DNA of 5,095 bases from Akkermansiaceae bacterium (lineage in GTDB: Bacteria; Verrucomicrobiota; Verrucomicrobiia; Verrucomicrobiales; Akkermansiaceae), in contig JAQGPE010000635.1 of assembly GCA_028293225.1 (NCBI GenBank), positions 1-5,095 on the forward strand, given 5' to 3'. The position numbers and the translations under genes are program-made. Each line of letters begins with the position of its first letter. Within the stretch, counting starts at the first letter, position 1. Positions 1 to 5,095 of the stretch are shown here, in pieces. The notes below the pieces were generated by a model. The model saw nothing but the letters and a program-made list of their open reading frames with translations. It had not been told where the DNA came from and searched no databases.

Positions 1-557
1 TGAAATTCTCCGTCGCCGTTGCGGTCCTGCTCCGCCTCTTCGCCATCTCGTGGGCAGTCACCGGCATCGTCGCGATCCTCAGCTCCCTGAGCCGTGACGC
101 CGCGTTCACCGGCACCCCCGCCGTCACCTATCTCCTCCACCTGATCGTGCCCATCTTCTATCTCCTCTTCGCCCTGCTCGCCTGGATTTTCGCCACGCCC
201 GTCGCACGAGTCGTGATGGCAGCCCCAGAAATGGACGTCGATGCCCCCCACCTCCGGCCCGCCCAGCTCTATACCTTCGGCTTCCTCATCCTCGGCCTCT
301 ACTTCTTCCTCGGCTACGCTGGAGGAATGCTGAACTGGTTCTATTTCTTCGCTACCTCCCGGTCCATGGAAGCCGCCATCAAATCTCCGGAACACTCCAC
401 CCTCTACAAGGCGGGTGAACAGGTCGTCCCCTGCCTCTTCGGCATTCTCTGCTTCGCCTTCGCTCCAAAGTGGGGCCTCCGCATGGCCCGCGCCTTCGAC
501 ACCGCCAGTCAGGCCGCCCAAAACGAGCACCATCCCCGCCAGCAGCATCCCAACTGA
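1..557 (+). CDS. Four-helix integral membrane protein, unknown function (missing first base of start codon)
   Basis: I do not recognise this family. The reading frame is open from the first base. The window begins TG-AAA-TTC, so the start is most simply an ATG whose A lies one base outside, giving a 185-residue protein that begins MKFSVAVAVLLRLF. A start at the internal GTG (147) would cut off the first membrane helix and is less likely. Hydrophobic segments lie at about residues 3-27, 45-66, 91-117 and 142-157. That suggests four membrane-spanning helices in the inner membrane. The loop between helices 1 and 2 holds a short polar stretch (SSLSRD), and the tail after helix 4 is polar and rich in His, Gln and Asn. 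Third codon positions are strongly C/G throughout, which supports real coding. It converges on the next gene with 32 bases between stop codons, so the neighbour gives no functional clue. Confidence 0.8.
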   Translation, partial: KFSVAVAVLLRLFAISWAVTGIVAILSSLSRDAAFTGTPAVTYLLHLIVPIFYLLFALLAWIFATPVARVVMAAPEMDVDAPHLRPAQLYTFGFLILGLYFFLGYAGGMLNWFYFFATSRSMEAAIKSPEHSTLYKAGEQVVPCLFGILCFAFAPKWGLRMARAFDTASQAAQNEHHPRQQHPN

Positions 558-589
558 GCGGATCGGCCCCACCCCGCAGCAAGGAAAGC

Positions 590-1084
590 CTACACGTCCA
601 GCTTCATCACCGACACGCCCGCCCCGCGGCCTGCCGCCTTCAGCTCATCCGTCATCTTCGCGTTCGTGTAGATCAGCATCCCCTGCAGCGACCGCCCCTG
701 GCTGCGGGTCAGCGCTTCGCTCAGCGCCGCCGCCGTCTTCGCTGCCGAGTTGCCACCCACGAAGGCGGTCACGCCCTGGTCGTGCAGCCCCTTCAGTTGC
801 TTGCGGAGCTCCTTCGGCACCCCGGACTCGCCCCAGATCGCACTCAGGCCCGTAGTCATCGCCTGCGCACCGATCCCCTGGTCCGGCACCACCAGCACCT
901 GGATGTCCTTCCGCCCGGAAAGCCGCGCCGCCTTCGCCTGCATCTGCCGGGAGTCCATTCCAGACCCCGCTTTGATAGCCGGCGTCGCAGCCGCAGCAGC
1001 CTCCTTCTTGCCATGCCCCCCGAACATCGAACAGGAAACGCAGCATGTCAGGACCACCGCACCGCTGAGAGCATTCCGAATCAT
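590..1084 (-). CDS. Small exported protein, probable lipoprotein, unknown function
   Basis: The protein is 164 residues with the start at MIRNALSG. The frame stays open upstream to 1402, but that part is antisense to the next gene. The chosen start gives a classic export signal: Arg3, a hydrophobic run at 5-13, then cysteines at 14, 15 and 18. Cys18 follows Val-Ser and Cys15 follows Leu-Thr-Cys. Neither is a perfect lipobox, so lipid anchoring is likely but not certain. Residues 25-60 form a low-complexity Ala/Lys linker. Residues 61-164 look like a small alpha/beta domain with predicted strands at IQVLVVP (61-67), VTAFVGG (105-111), GMLIYT (135-140) and VSVMKLDV (157-164), separated by helices. 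There is no catalytic motif I can name. The ribosome site is weak (AGGG just before ATAT-G). It is divergent from the 1140 gene. Confidence 0.72.
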   Translation of the reverse strand: MIRNALSGAVVLTCCVSCSMFGGHGKKEAAAAATPAIKAGSGMDSRQMQAKAARLSGRKDIQVLVVPDQGIGAQAMTTGLSAIWGESGVPKELRKQLKGLHDQGVTAFVGGNSAAKTAAALSEALTRSQGRSLQGMLIYTNAKMTDELKAAGRGAGVSVMKLDV

Positions 1085-1139
1085 ATCCCTGTTTTGTATG
1101 GCAGATCCGCAGTGGCCGCAAGGGAACTTCTGGCCTAGC

Positions 1140-1658
1140 ATGGCCGCGCCACTGCGCTTCACCATGCTCCACGTCACCCTGAATACCGGCACCGCGGTGG
1201 AGATCGCCCGCCACGACGACCCGCCGTCCCTGAAGGCCCTCTTCGACGCCCTGGTGGATGCCCGCGGCGGCCCGGTCGTCACCTGGCAGCCGTGGCGCAC
1301 CGATGTCCTGGTCGGCGAAGGTTGCGCCATGTTCACCATCCGCAAGAGCGCCGAGGAACTCGCCGTCCTCTGCGCGGTGGCCTGGACGGAAACCGGGGCC
1401 ACGCGGGCCTGGTACGAGATCGAGCAGCCCTACCTTGATGCCGGCGACGTCCTGGGCCGCACCGGCCACCTGCACATCGGCATGGACGCCTTGCCGGAAA
1501 TGCCTGAGACCCTTCCCTGGCTGGCTTCCTGGGTCATGCCCGCCGCCGCCAGCTTCGCCTCCCTTGATGATGCCCGCTGGCTGGCCGACTGTGAGCAGCT
1601 CATGGCCTTCGCCATCCTGCGCAGACACGGGGGAGCACCGGAACTACGGCATATGTAG
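1140..1658 (+). CDS. Tryptophan-rich soluble hypothetical protein
   Basis: This is a 172-residue protein with no signal peptide or membrane segment, so probably cytoplasmic. I do not recognise the family. It has seven tryptophans (49, 52, 82, 91, 127, 131, 147), several in clusters such as TWQPW, and three cysteines (62, 78, 151) that are not spaced like a metal site. An alternating strand/helix pattern is visible: LHVTLNTG, EIARHDD, then a helix (30-41), then VLVGEGCAMFTI, a helix (70-83), and a C-terminal helical part after residue 140 (SLDDARWLADCEQLMAF). The start is uncertain. ATG codons occur at 1098, 1140 and 1164. The first would leave only 13 bases to the divergent neighbour. An AGGGA at 1121-1125 lies 14 bases before 1140, rather far. 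High G/C at third positions supports coding from about 1140. Its 3' end overlaps the last codons of the small peptide frame at 1644-1733 on the opposite strand. Confidence 0.7.
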   Translation: MAAPLRFTMLHVTLNTGTAVEIARHDDPPSLKALFDALVDARGGPVVTWQPWRTDVLVGEGCAMFTIRKSAEELAVLCAVAWTETGATRAWYEIEQPYLDAGDVLGRTGHLHIGMDALPEMPETLPWLASWVMPAAASFASLDDARWLADCEQLMAFAILRRHGGAPELRHM

Positions 1659-1733
1659 TATTTCAAAAACAGCCAGCAACCCCGGCCCGATCCACAGCAG
1701 CAAGAGCGTCCAGACCCAATGCCGCGATTTCAT
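1644..1733 (-). CDS. Putative 29-residue single-helix membrane peptide downstream of the 1735 gene
   Basis: The ATG at 1733-1731 comes one base after the TGA stop of the upstream gene on the same strand. It opens a 29-codon frame ending in TAG at 1646-1644. The peptide starts MKSRHWVWTLLLLW and ends FEILHMP: a basic N-terminus (Lys2, Arg4, His5) followed by a hydrophobic run at about 6-27 containing Gly-Pro-Gly. That is the profile of a small inner-membrane peptide with its N-terminus inside. A Shine-Dalgarno-like GGAG sits at 1747-1744, ten bases before the ATG and inside the upstream gene. The junction is a triple GAAAT repeat. This layout would suit translational coupling. Against it are its small size, lack of any homolog I know, and a 15-base overlap with the opposite-strand gene. 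It fills most of the otherwise empty 1659-1734 gap. Confidence 0.4.
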   Translation of the reverse strand: MKSRHWVWTLLLLWIGPGLLAVFEILHMP

Positions 1734-1734
1734 T

Positions 1735-2829
1735 TCATTTCGTCTCCAGCACCTGCACGCCAAATCCATTTCCGGCGCTCTTGCCCTTGAAACTGGTATC
1801 GTCGTCCGTGAGAAGCAACTCCAGTTGTCGCTCCGGAACGTGCCTCACGGTAAACGCCCGCGTCCCCGGGTAGTCGAGAAAGCTCGCATCCAGGGTCTTC
1901 TTTTTTGAGGCCGTCCGCAGTTCCCACCGCATGCCGTAGTCACCGGTATTGTCCGAAGCTCCCGTGATCCGGATCTGCACATTATCGAGATTTGTCAGTT
2001 GAATGGGAATGACGAAGCGGCGGCCGGTGGCCTTCGAAAAAGACATCTTCTGGTAAGGGATCGGCAGCGGATAAAAGACGCCCGGCAGCGGCTCCTTGCG
2101 AATCACCTGCAGGTCCAGAGCCGCGGGTTTCTGCGCGACTCCGCTCCCTTCCGCCACAGGCGGATTCTTCGCTTCCTCCTCGGCCTGGGCTTCGGCGGCG
2201 GCCTCCTCTCTTTCCCGATCCTCCGCCAGTTGTTTACGACGCTCCTCCTCCGCTTGCTTGAGACGGGCCGCTTCCTGACGCTTTTCCTCAGCCACCCGGG
2301 CCGCTTCCTCTTGAAGGGCCTTCGCCTTGACCGGATCGAACAGGAACTCCCTCCGCACCGACTCCGGCAGGCGCTCAAAGAGGATCGTGGCATTTCCTTC
2401 GGCGTGCATGAAGGACAGCGACAGAGCGCCCACCTTGGTAATGGAAATGTCCCGGTACTCCTTGCCGTCCAGAGTCGTTAGCTTATCGAATTTCACCGGA
2501 TACGGCGGCGCATAGGGATCGGCCAGCGGCGAAGGCGGCTTTCCCAGGCCCTCTTTCGCCGCCGTCTCGGCCTCAACCGCCACCTGGGCAGGGCGGGTCT
2601 CAACCTGCTGACGGATCGCGGGAGGCAGCTTGTCGAACGGCAGTGTCACCGAGCCCAGATCATGAAGAAACAGCGCCCGGTCCGGATACCATTTCTGCAA
2701 AATGGCATGGTTGTAAGTCTGTCCATCCAGTGTCTCGATTTTCTCGAACTTCAACCGGACGGAGGTGTCGGCCCTGGCCGGTGGAACGACGACGAGCAGG
2801 CATGCGAGCAAGAGGAGGATTGCTTTCAT
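1735..2829 (-). CDS. Secreted protein with duplicated LDG/LP module, coiled coil and beta-rich tail
   Basis: The protein is 364 residues and begins with a clear signal peptide, MKAILLLLACLLVVVPPARA, with likely cleavage after Ala20. It should therefore be periplasmic or outer-surface. Residues 28-75 and 114-161 are an ungapped internal duplication: F-x-K, T-L-D-G, Tyr, Lys, F-x-H, Gly, F-x-x-L-P and Arg all align at a constant offset of 86. From memory this module, followed by a 'F-D-P-x-K-A' stretch (here 164-170), recurs in secreted Verrucomicrobiota proteins of unknown role. Residues about 168-222 are a highly charged Glu/Arg/Lys/Ala coiled coil. Residues about 236-364 are beta-rich and may form a separate domain; I cannot name it. 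I see no purine-rich ribosome site before this ATG, but no other start fits the signal peptide. It is followed one base later by the small peptide frame and is divergent from the GNAT gene. Confidence 0.85.
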   Translation of the reverse strand: MKAILLLLACLLVVVPPARADTSVRLKFEKIETLDGQTYNHAILQKWYPDRALFLHDLGSVTLPFDKLPPAIRQQVETRPAQVAVEAETAAKEGLGKPPSPLADPYAPPYPVKFDKLTTLDGKEYRDISITKVGALSLSFMHAEGNATILFERLPESVRREFLFDPVKAKALQEEAARVAEEKRQEAARLKQAEEERRKQLAEDREREEAAAEAQAEEEAKNPPVAEGSGVAQKPAALDLQVIRKEPLPGVFYPLPIPYQKMSFSKATGRRFVIPIQLTNLDNVQIRITGASDNTGDYGMRWELRTASKKKTLDASFLDYPGTRAFTVRHVPERQLELLLTDDDTSFKGKSAGNGFGVQVLETK

Positions 2830-3025
2830 TCAGGGGAGGAGCGGGACTGCAATGATCCCAGCAGGGCGTAGCAACTCCCGCCCGCGATTTCCAGTTAGCA
2901 TTTTCCGGATGCCCCTCGCATGCCCGGTCCCGGATCTTCCTGTGACCGGCGCCGGCCGATCCGCGGCGCCGCTATTCATTTTCCGCCGCTTGACACCCGC
3001 CCTTCTCCACCGCGCAATCCTCCCT
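2830..3025. promoter_or_regulatory. Divergent intergenic region between secreted-protein gene and GNAT gene
   Basis: This 196-base stretch must hold the promoters for both divergent genes if the GNAT gene starts at 3026. A perfect -35 hexamer TTGACA lies at 2990-2995 on the + strand, but the sequence 17 bases on (about 3013-3018) is a poor -10. If it is used, transcription would begin almost at the GTG of the GNAT gene, giving a nearly leaderless message. A purine-rich AGGGGAGGAG at 2832-2841 precedes an ATG at 2852 that is in frame with the GNAT gene (see findings). I found no convincing promoter for the minus strand and no clear palindrome. Confidence 0.3.
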
Positions 3026-3559
3026 GTGAAGGACGTCAGCACGATCGAGCTCCAGCCCACCCTGACCGGCGAACATCTTTCCCTGCGCCCCCTGCGCGAG
3101 GACGACTTCGAGGCGCTCTACACCGCCGCCTCCGATCCCCTGATCTGGGAGCAACACCCGCAGCCCACCCGCTGGCAGCGTGAGGTCTTCCAGACCTTCT
3201 TCACGCTCGCGATGGCTTCCGGCGGCGCTTTCACAGTGGTCGATCCCGCGACCGGGGCGATCCTCGGCTCTTCCCGCTACTACGACTGGAACCCGGCCAG
3301 CCGGGAGATCGCCATCGGCTACACCTTCCTGACCCGCCACTATTGGGGCGGTCCGGCCAACCGCGAGATGAAACGCCTGATGCTGGAACACATTTTCCAG
3401 TGGGCGGAAAAGGTCTGGTTCCACATCGGCACGGAGAATCGGCGCTCGCGGAAGGCCACTGAAAAACTCGGCGGCATCTACTCCCATACCGCCGACTTCC
3501 CTGCCCTGGGAACTCCTCACGCGTTCTACTACATCCCTGTGATTTCGCTCACGTCCTGA
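3026..3559 (+). CDS. GNAT-family N-acetyltransferase (RimJ/RimL-like)
   Basis: A cytoplasmic enzyme expected to move an acetyl group from acetyl-CoA to an amine; the substrate cannot be told from sequence. From a GTG start the protein is 177 residues, normal for this group. The N-terminal strand and helix 'G-x-x-L-S-L-R-P-L-R-E-D-D-F-E-A-L' (15-31) is the hallmark of the RimJ/RimL-like branch. Residues 95-103 (IAIGYTFLT) are the central strand. The CoA-binding loop 105-116 (HYWGGPANREMK) departs from the textbook Q/R-x-x-G-x-G/A form but matches a subgroup with YWG-G-x-x-N-x-E/K-x-K. The motif N-R-R-S-x-K-A-x-E-K-L-G-G (138-150) is typical of the C-terminal half. No ATG lies near the domain start. 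Third-position G/C rises from about two thirds upstream to about nine tenths after 3026, which favours the GTG. Its stop lies five bases from that of the convergent hydrolase gene. Confidence 0.85.
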   Translation: MKDVSTIELQPTLTGEHLSLRPLREDDFEALYTAASDPLIWEQHPQPTRWQREVFQTFFTLAMASGGAFTVVDPATGAILGSSRYYDWNPASREIAIGYTFLTRHYWGGPANREMKRLMLEHIFQWAEKVWFHIGTENRRSRKATEKLGGIYSHTADFPALGTPHAFYYIPVISLTS

Positions 3560-3564
3560 TTCCC

Positions 3565-4539
3565 TCAGCGGAGGCTTCCGAGAAAGCTGATGATGGACTG
3601 GCTGACCGCGTCCGGCCGCTCCTGCGGCACCCAGTGACCGCTCCCCGGCACGATCAGCGATCCCGCCAGCTTTGGAACCAGCGCACCCATCTCTGCGATC
3701 ATTTCCCGCATCCCCGGCATCGCCAGGCCGGCGTCGCGCTCCCCCGCCATGAACAGCGCCGGAACCTCCACTGCGGCGCCAGCCAGAGAAGCCTGCAACT
3801 GCCAGTTCCGATCCAGATTCCGGTAATAGTTCAGCCCGCCACGGAACCCGGATTTTTCGAAGGATTTCACCATCTCGTCCAGATCCGCTTCCGGAAGCCA
3901 CGCGGGCATCACCCCAGGATCCGGCAGAGGCGGGAGCAGGCCACCCTGCCGTGAAACCATCCCAAATGGATTCGGTGTGGCATCCCCGCTCCGGCGCGGG
4001 CCGGCCTCCCCTGAAGCGGCATGAAGGATTTTTCGCAGTGTGGTGCGGACATCCGCTTCCAACTCTTTTTCCGCAAGTCCCGGCTCCTGAAAGTAGAGCA
4101 CGTAGAAGAGTTCATCTGCCGTCTGAGGAAACAGCCGGGTCGGCGGCAGCGGCGGCCGCCCCATCATCGGCACCCCCAGAGCGACCACGCCGCGAAAGCG
4201 GTCCGGTCGCATCTGCGCAGCTTGCCAGGCGATCGTCGCACCCCAGTCGTTTCCCACGATCACCGCCGTCCGCTCACCCAGTGCATCCAGCAGAGCCACC
4301 ATGTCTCCCACCAGGTGGAAGACGGTGAACCCGTCGACCGGCTCCGGACTATCGCTCTGACCATAGCCGCGCAGATCAGGCGCCACTGCCCGGAAACCTG
4401 CCGCCGCCAATGCCGGGAGCTGATGCCGCCACGCATGGCTGGTCTCCGGGAAGCCGTGGCACAGCAACACCAGCGGGCCTTCACCTTGCTCCCTTACCTG
4501 CATCCTGATCGTCGCCGTTTCGACAAAGCGGTGATTCAT
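3565..4539 (-). CDS. Soluble epoxide hydrolase (alpha/beta-hydrolase fold)
   Basis: Predicted to open epoxides to vicinal diols with water in the cytoplasm. The protein is 324 residues, as usual for bacterial EphA-like enzymes. Visible hallmarks in order: the oxyanion motif H-G-F-P-E (28-32); the nucleophile elbow G-N-D-W-G with Asp98, where aspartate rather than serine indicates an epoxide hydrolase or dehalogenase rather than an esterase; the cap-domain L-Y-F-Q-E-P-G (148-154) with Tyr149 and a second tyrosine in N-Y-Y-R (237-240), the pair that activates the epoxide oxygen; the acid Asp269 in G-E-R-D; and the catalytic His302 in G-S-G-H-W-V-P-Q-E. The two cap tyrosines argue against a haloalkane dehalogenase. 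I chose the ATG at 4539 because an AGAGAGAAGA lies about eight bases upstream. An in-frame TTG seven codons earlier (4560) is possible but less likely. It is divergent from, and probably controlled by, the Rrf2 regulator. Confidence 0.92.
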   Translation of the reverse strand: MNHRFVETATIRMQVREQGEGPLVLLCHGFPETSHAWRHQLPALAAAGFRAVAPDLRGYGQSDSPEPVDGFTVFHLVGDMVALLDALGERTAVIVGNDWGATIAWQAAQMRPDRFRGVVALGVPMMGRPPLPPTRLFPQTADELFYVLYFQEPGLAEKELEADVRTTLRKILHAASGEAGPRRSGDATPNPFGMVSRQGGLLPPLPDPGVMPAWLPEADLDEMVKSFEKSGFRGGLNYYRNLDRNWQLQASLAGAAVEVPALFMAGERDAGLAMPGMREMIAEMGALVPKLAGSLIVPGSGHWVPQERPDAVSQSIISFLGSLR

Positions 4540-4632
4540 CTCCCATTCTTCTCTCTGCAAAGATTTTTCGCAACTTCAATTGTTACAAAAAAGAAGATGG
4601 GATCTTTGTTCCTTCTTCTATGCACTACCGCC
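4540..4632. promoter_or_regulatory. Shared AT-rich control region of the hydrolase and Rrf2 genes
   Basis: These 93 bases between divergent start codons are clearly more AT-rich than the flanking genes, with A/T tracts around 4563-4568 and 4586-4595, so they probably hold both promoters and the regulator's binding site. Inverted repeats visible by eye are CAAAGAT (4558-4564) with ATCTTTG (4602-4608), AAGAAG (4591-4596) with CTTCTT (4612-4617), and a short palindrome CAATTG (4577-4582). Any of these could be operator half-sites, but none has the long dyad of a well-known Rrf2 operator. I see no strong -35/-10 pair on either strand. The role is inferred from position; base composition is direct observation. 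Confidence 0.45.
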
Positions 4633-5052
4633 ATGAAGCAGGACGGCCGGCTGGCCCGCATGATCCACGTGATCGTTCACATGGGCCTCCTCGACGGCCG
4701 GGAGACCTCCGAAACGATCGGCCGGATGCTGAACACCCATCCGGTGGTGGTGCGACGGACGATGGGCATGTTGAAAGCCAGCGGCATCGTCGGCTCGGAA
4801 AGCGGTCGCGGCGGCGGGTGGAAGCTCCTCCGCACCCTGGACCAGATCACGGTGCTCGATGTCCAAAGGGCGCTGAGCGAGACATCGCTGCTGCCCCCGG
4901 GCATCTCAGGAGACCATCCCGCCTGCCCGGTCGAGCGGGCAACCAATGCAGCGCTCATCCAGGCATTTGCCCGGGCTGAGGAAGTCCTGTCGGACCGGTT
5001 CTCAGAACTCAGTCTGTCCGCCATCGCGGCCGCCGCGCTGGCGGGAGAGTAA
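4633..5052 (+). CDS. Rrf2-family transcriptional regulator (YwnA-type)
   Basis: A small winged-helix DNA-binding repressor of 139 residues, the usual Rrf2 length. The N-terminus M-K-Q-D-x-R-L-A-R-M-I-H-V-I-V-H-M is typical of the YwnA branch. The helix-turn-helix follows at about 25-51, with the N-T-x-P-V-V-V-R-R-T-M recognition helix (34-44). The wing carries G-R-G-G-G-W (58-63), and then comes the I-T-V-L-D-V (72-77) strand and helix common to Rrf2 proteins. The single cysteine, Cys98 in H-P-A-C-P-V-E, means the three-cysteine iron-sulfur site of IscR and NsrR is absent; a thiol-based signal is possible. The start was chosen by fit to the family. An ATG at 4597 would add a 12-residue hydrophobic extension, and neither start has a well-spaced ribosome site. 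Its position facing the epoxide hydrolase suggests it represses both genes. Confidence 0.9.
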   Translation: MKQDGRLARMIHVIVHMGLLDGRETSETIGRMLNTHPVVVRRTMGMLKASGIVGSESGRGGGWKLLRTLDQITVLDVQRALSETSLLPPGISGDHPACPVERATNAALIQAFARAEEVLSDRFSELSLSAIAAAALAGE

Positions 5053-5063
5053 CATCGGCCCCA

Positions 5064-5086
5064 GCCAAATCTCCGGCTCAGATGGC
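5064..5086 (+). terminator. Weak hairpin after the Rrf2 gene, possible terminator
   Basis: Twelve bases after the Rrf2 stop, the arms GCCAAATCT (5064-5072) and AGATGGC (5080-5086) can pair over seven base pairs with a two-base bulge and a seven-base loop, followed only by TTTC. The short U-tract makes intrinsic termination doubtful. The remaining bases to 5095 show no recognisable gene start. Confidence 0.25.
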
Positions 5087-5095
5087 TTTCACGAA

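Noticed and set aside
558..589. Terminator between the convergent genes ending at 557 and 590
   Set aside because: Only a four-base GCGG/CCGC stem can be drawn and there is no T-tract.
1113..1147. Three direct TGGCC copies (1113, 1131, 1141) near the start of the 1140 gene
   Set aside because: Spacing is irregular (18 and 10 bases) and the motif is short in a G/C-rich region; chance is the simpler explanation.
645..1628. Long minus-strand open frame (327 codons) spanning two genes
   Set aside because: Composition is Gly/Ala/Arg-rich with no domain, it crosses the divergent promoter, and it shadows the better-supported genes at 590-1084 and 1140-1658.
3565..3590. Hairpin (TCAGCGGA ... TCCG ... 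CTGA) at the convergent GNAT/hydrolase stops, as a bidirectional terminator
   Set aside because: The stem has a six-base bulge, lies inside the hydrolase coding end, and has no T-tract on either side.
2972..3901. Minus-strand open frame of 309 codons opposite the GNAT and hydrolase genes
   Set aside because: Antisense to a clear GNAT domain and out of frame with the hydrolase; its sequence is low-complexity Gly/Arg/Ala, as expected from high-GC shadow frames.
3565..4539. Haloalkane dehalogenase or carboxylesterase reading of the alpha/beta hydrolase
   Set aside because: An Asp nucleophile excludes an ordinary esterase, and the H-G-F-P-E motif with the cap L-Y-F-Q-E-P-G and N-Y-Y-R tyrosines fits epoxide hydrolases better than dehalogenases.
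4021..4632. Upstream extension of the Rrf2 frame by about 200 codons
   Set aside because: It lies antisense to the epoxide hydrolase and is rich in His, Arg, Gln and Pro without a domain; Rrf2 proteins are about 140 residues and begin at the M-K-Q-D motif.

Overview
The window is high-GC bacterial chromosome (strong G/C preference at third codon positions) carrying ordinary single-copy genes. I see no rRNA, tRNA, CRISPR array, transposase, phage gene or plasmid function. The best guess for the source is a Verrucomicrobiota bacterium such as a Luteolibacter/Haloferula relative. The main pointer is the secreted protein at 1735-2829, which carries twice the 'F-x-K-x-x-T-L-D-G-x-x-Y ... F-x-x-L-P' module that I associate from memory with that phylum. 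This is inference, not a database result.

Layout, left to right: (1) 1-557 (+), a four-helix membrane protein that appears to lack only the A of its ATG. (2) 590-1084 (-), a small exported, probably lipid-anchored protein with an alpha/beta-like C-terminal half. (3) 1140-1658 (+), an unrecognised tryptophan-rich soluble protein. (4) 1735-2829 (-), a secreted protein with an internal duplication, a charged coiled coil and a beta-rich tail. Just beyond its stop on the same strand is a 29-residue single-helix peptide frame (1644-1733), too short for normal gene calling. (5) 3026-3559 (+), a RimJ/RimL-like GNAT acetyltransferase. (6) 3565-4539 (-), a soluble epoxide hydrolase of the alpha/beta-hydrolase fold with all catalytic residues visible. 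(7) 4633-5052 (+), an Rrf2-family (YwnA-type) repressor divergent from the hydrolase.

The strand alternates at every main gene, so the region is a row of single-gene units arranged convergently (1/2, 3/4, 5/6) and divergently (2/3, 4/5, 6/7). The only candidate operon is gene 4 plus the 29-residue peptide. The one clear functional pairing is the Rrf2 regulator facing the epoxide hydrolase across 93 AT-rich bases. A regulator set beside its target and controlling both genes is the natural reading, possibly sensing an electrophile or oxidant through its single cysteine.

I found no convincing new multi-gene system. The points most worth a second look are the 29-residue membrane peptide, the hydrolase-Rrf2 pair, the duplicated module in the secreted protein, and the disputed start of the GNAT gene.
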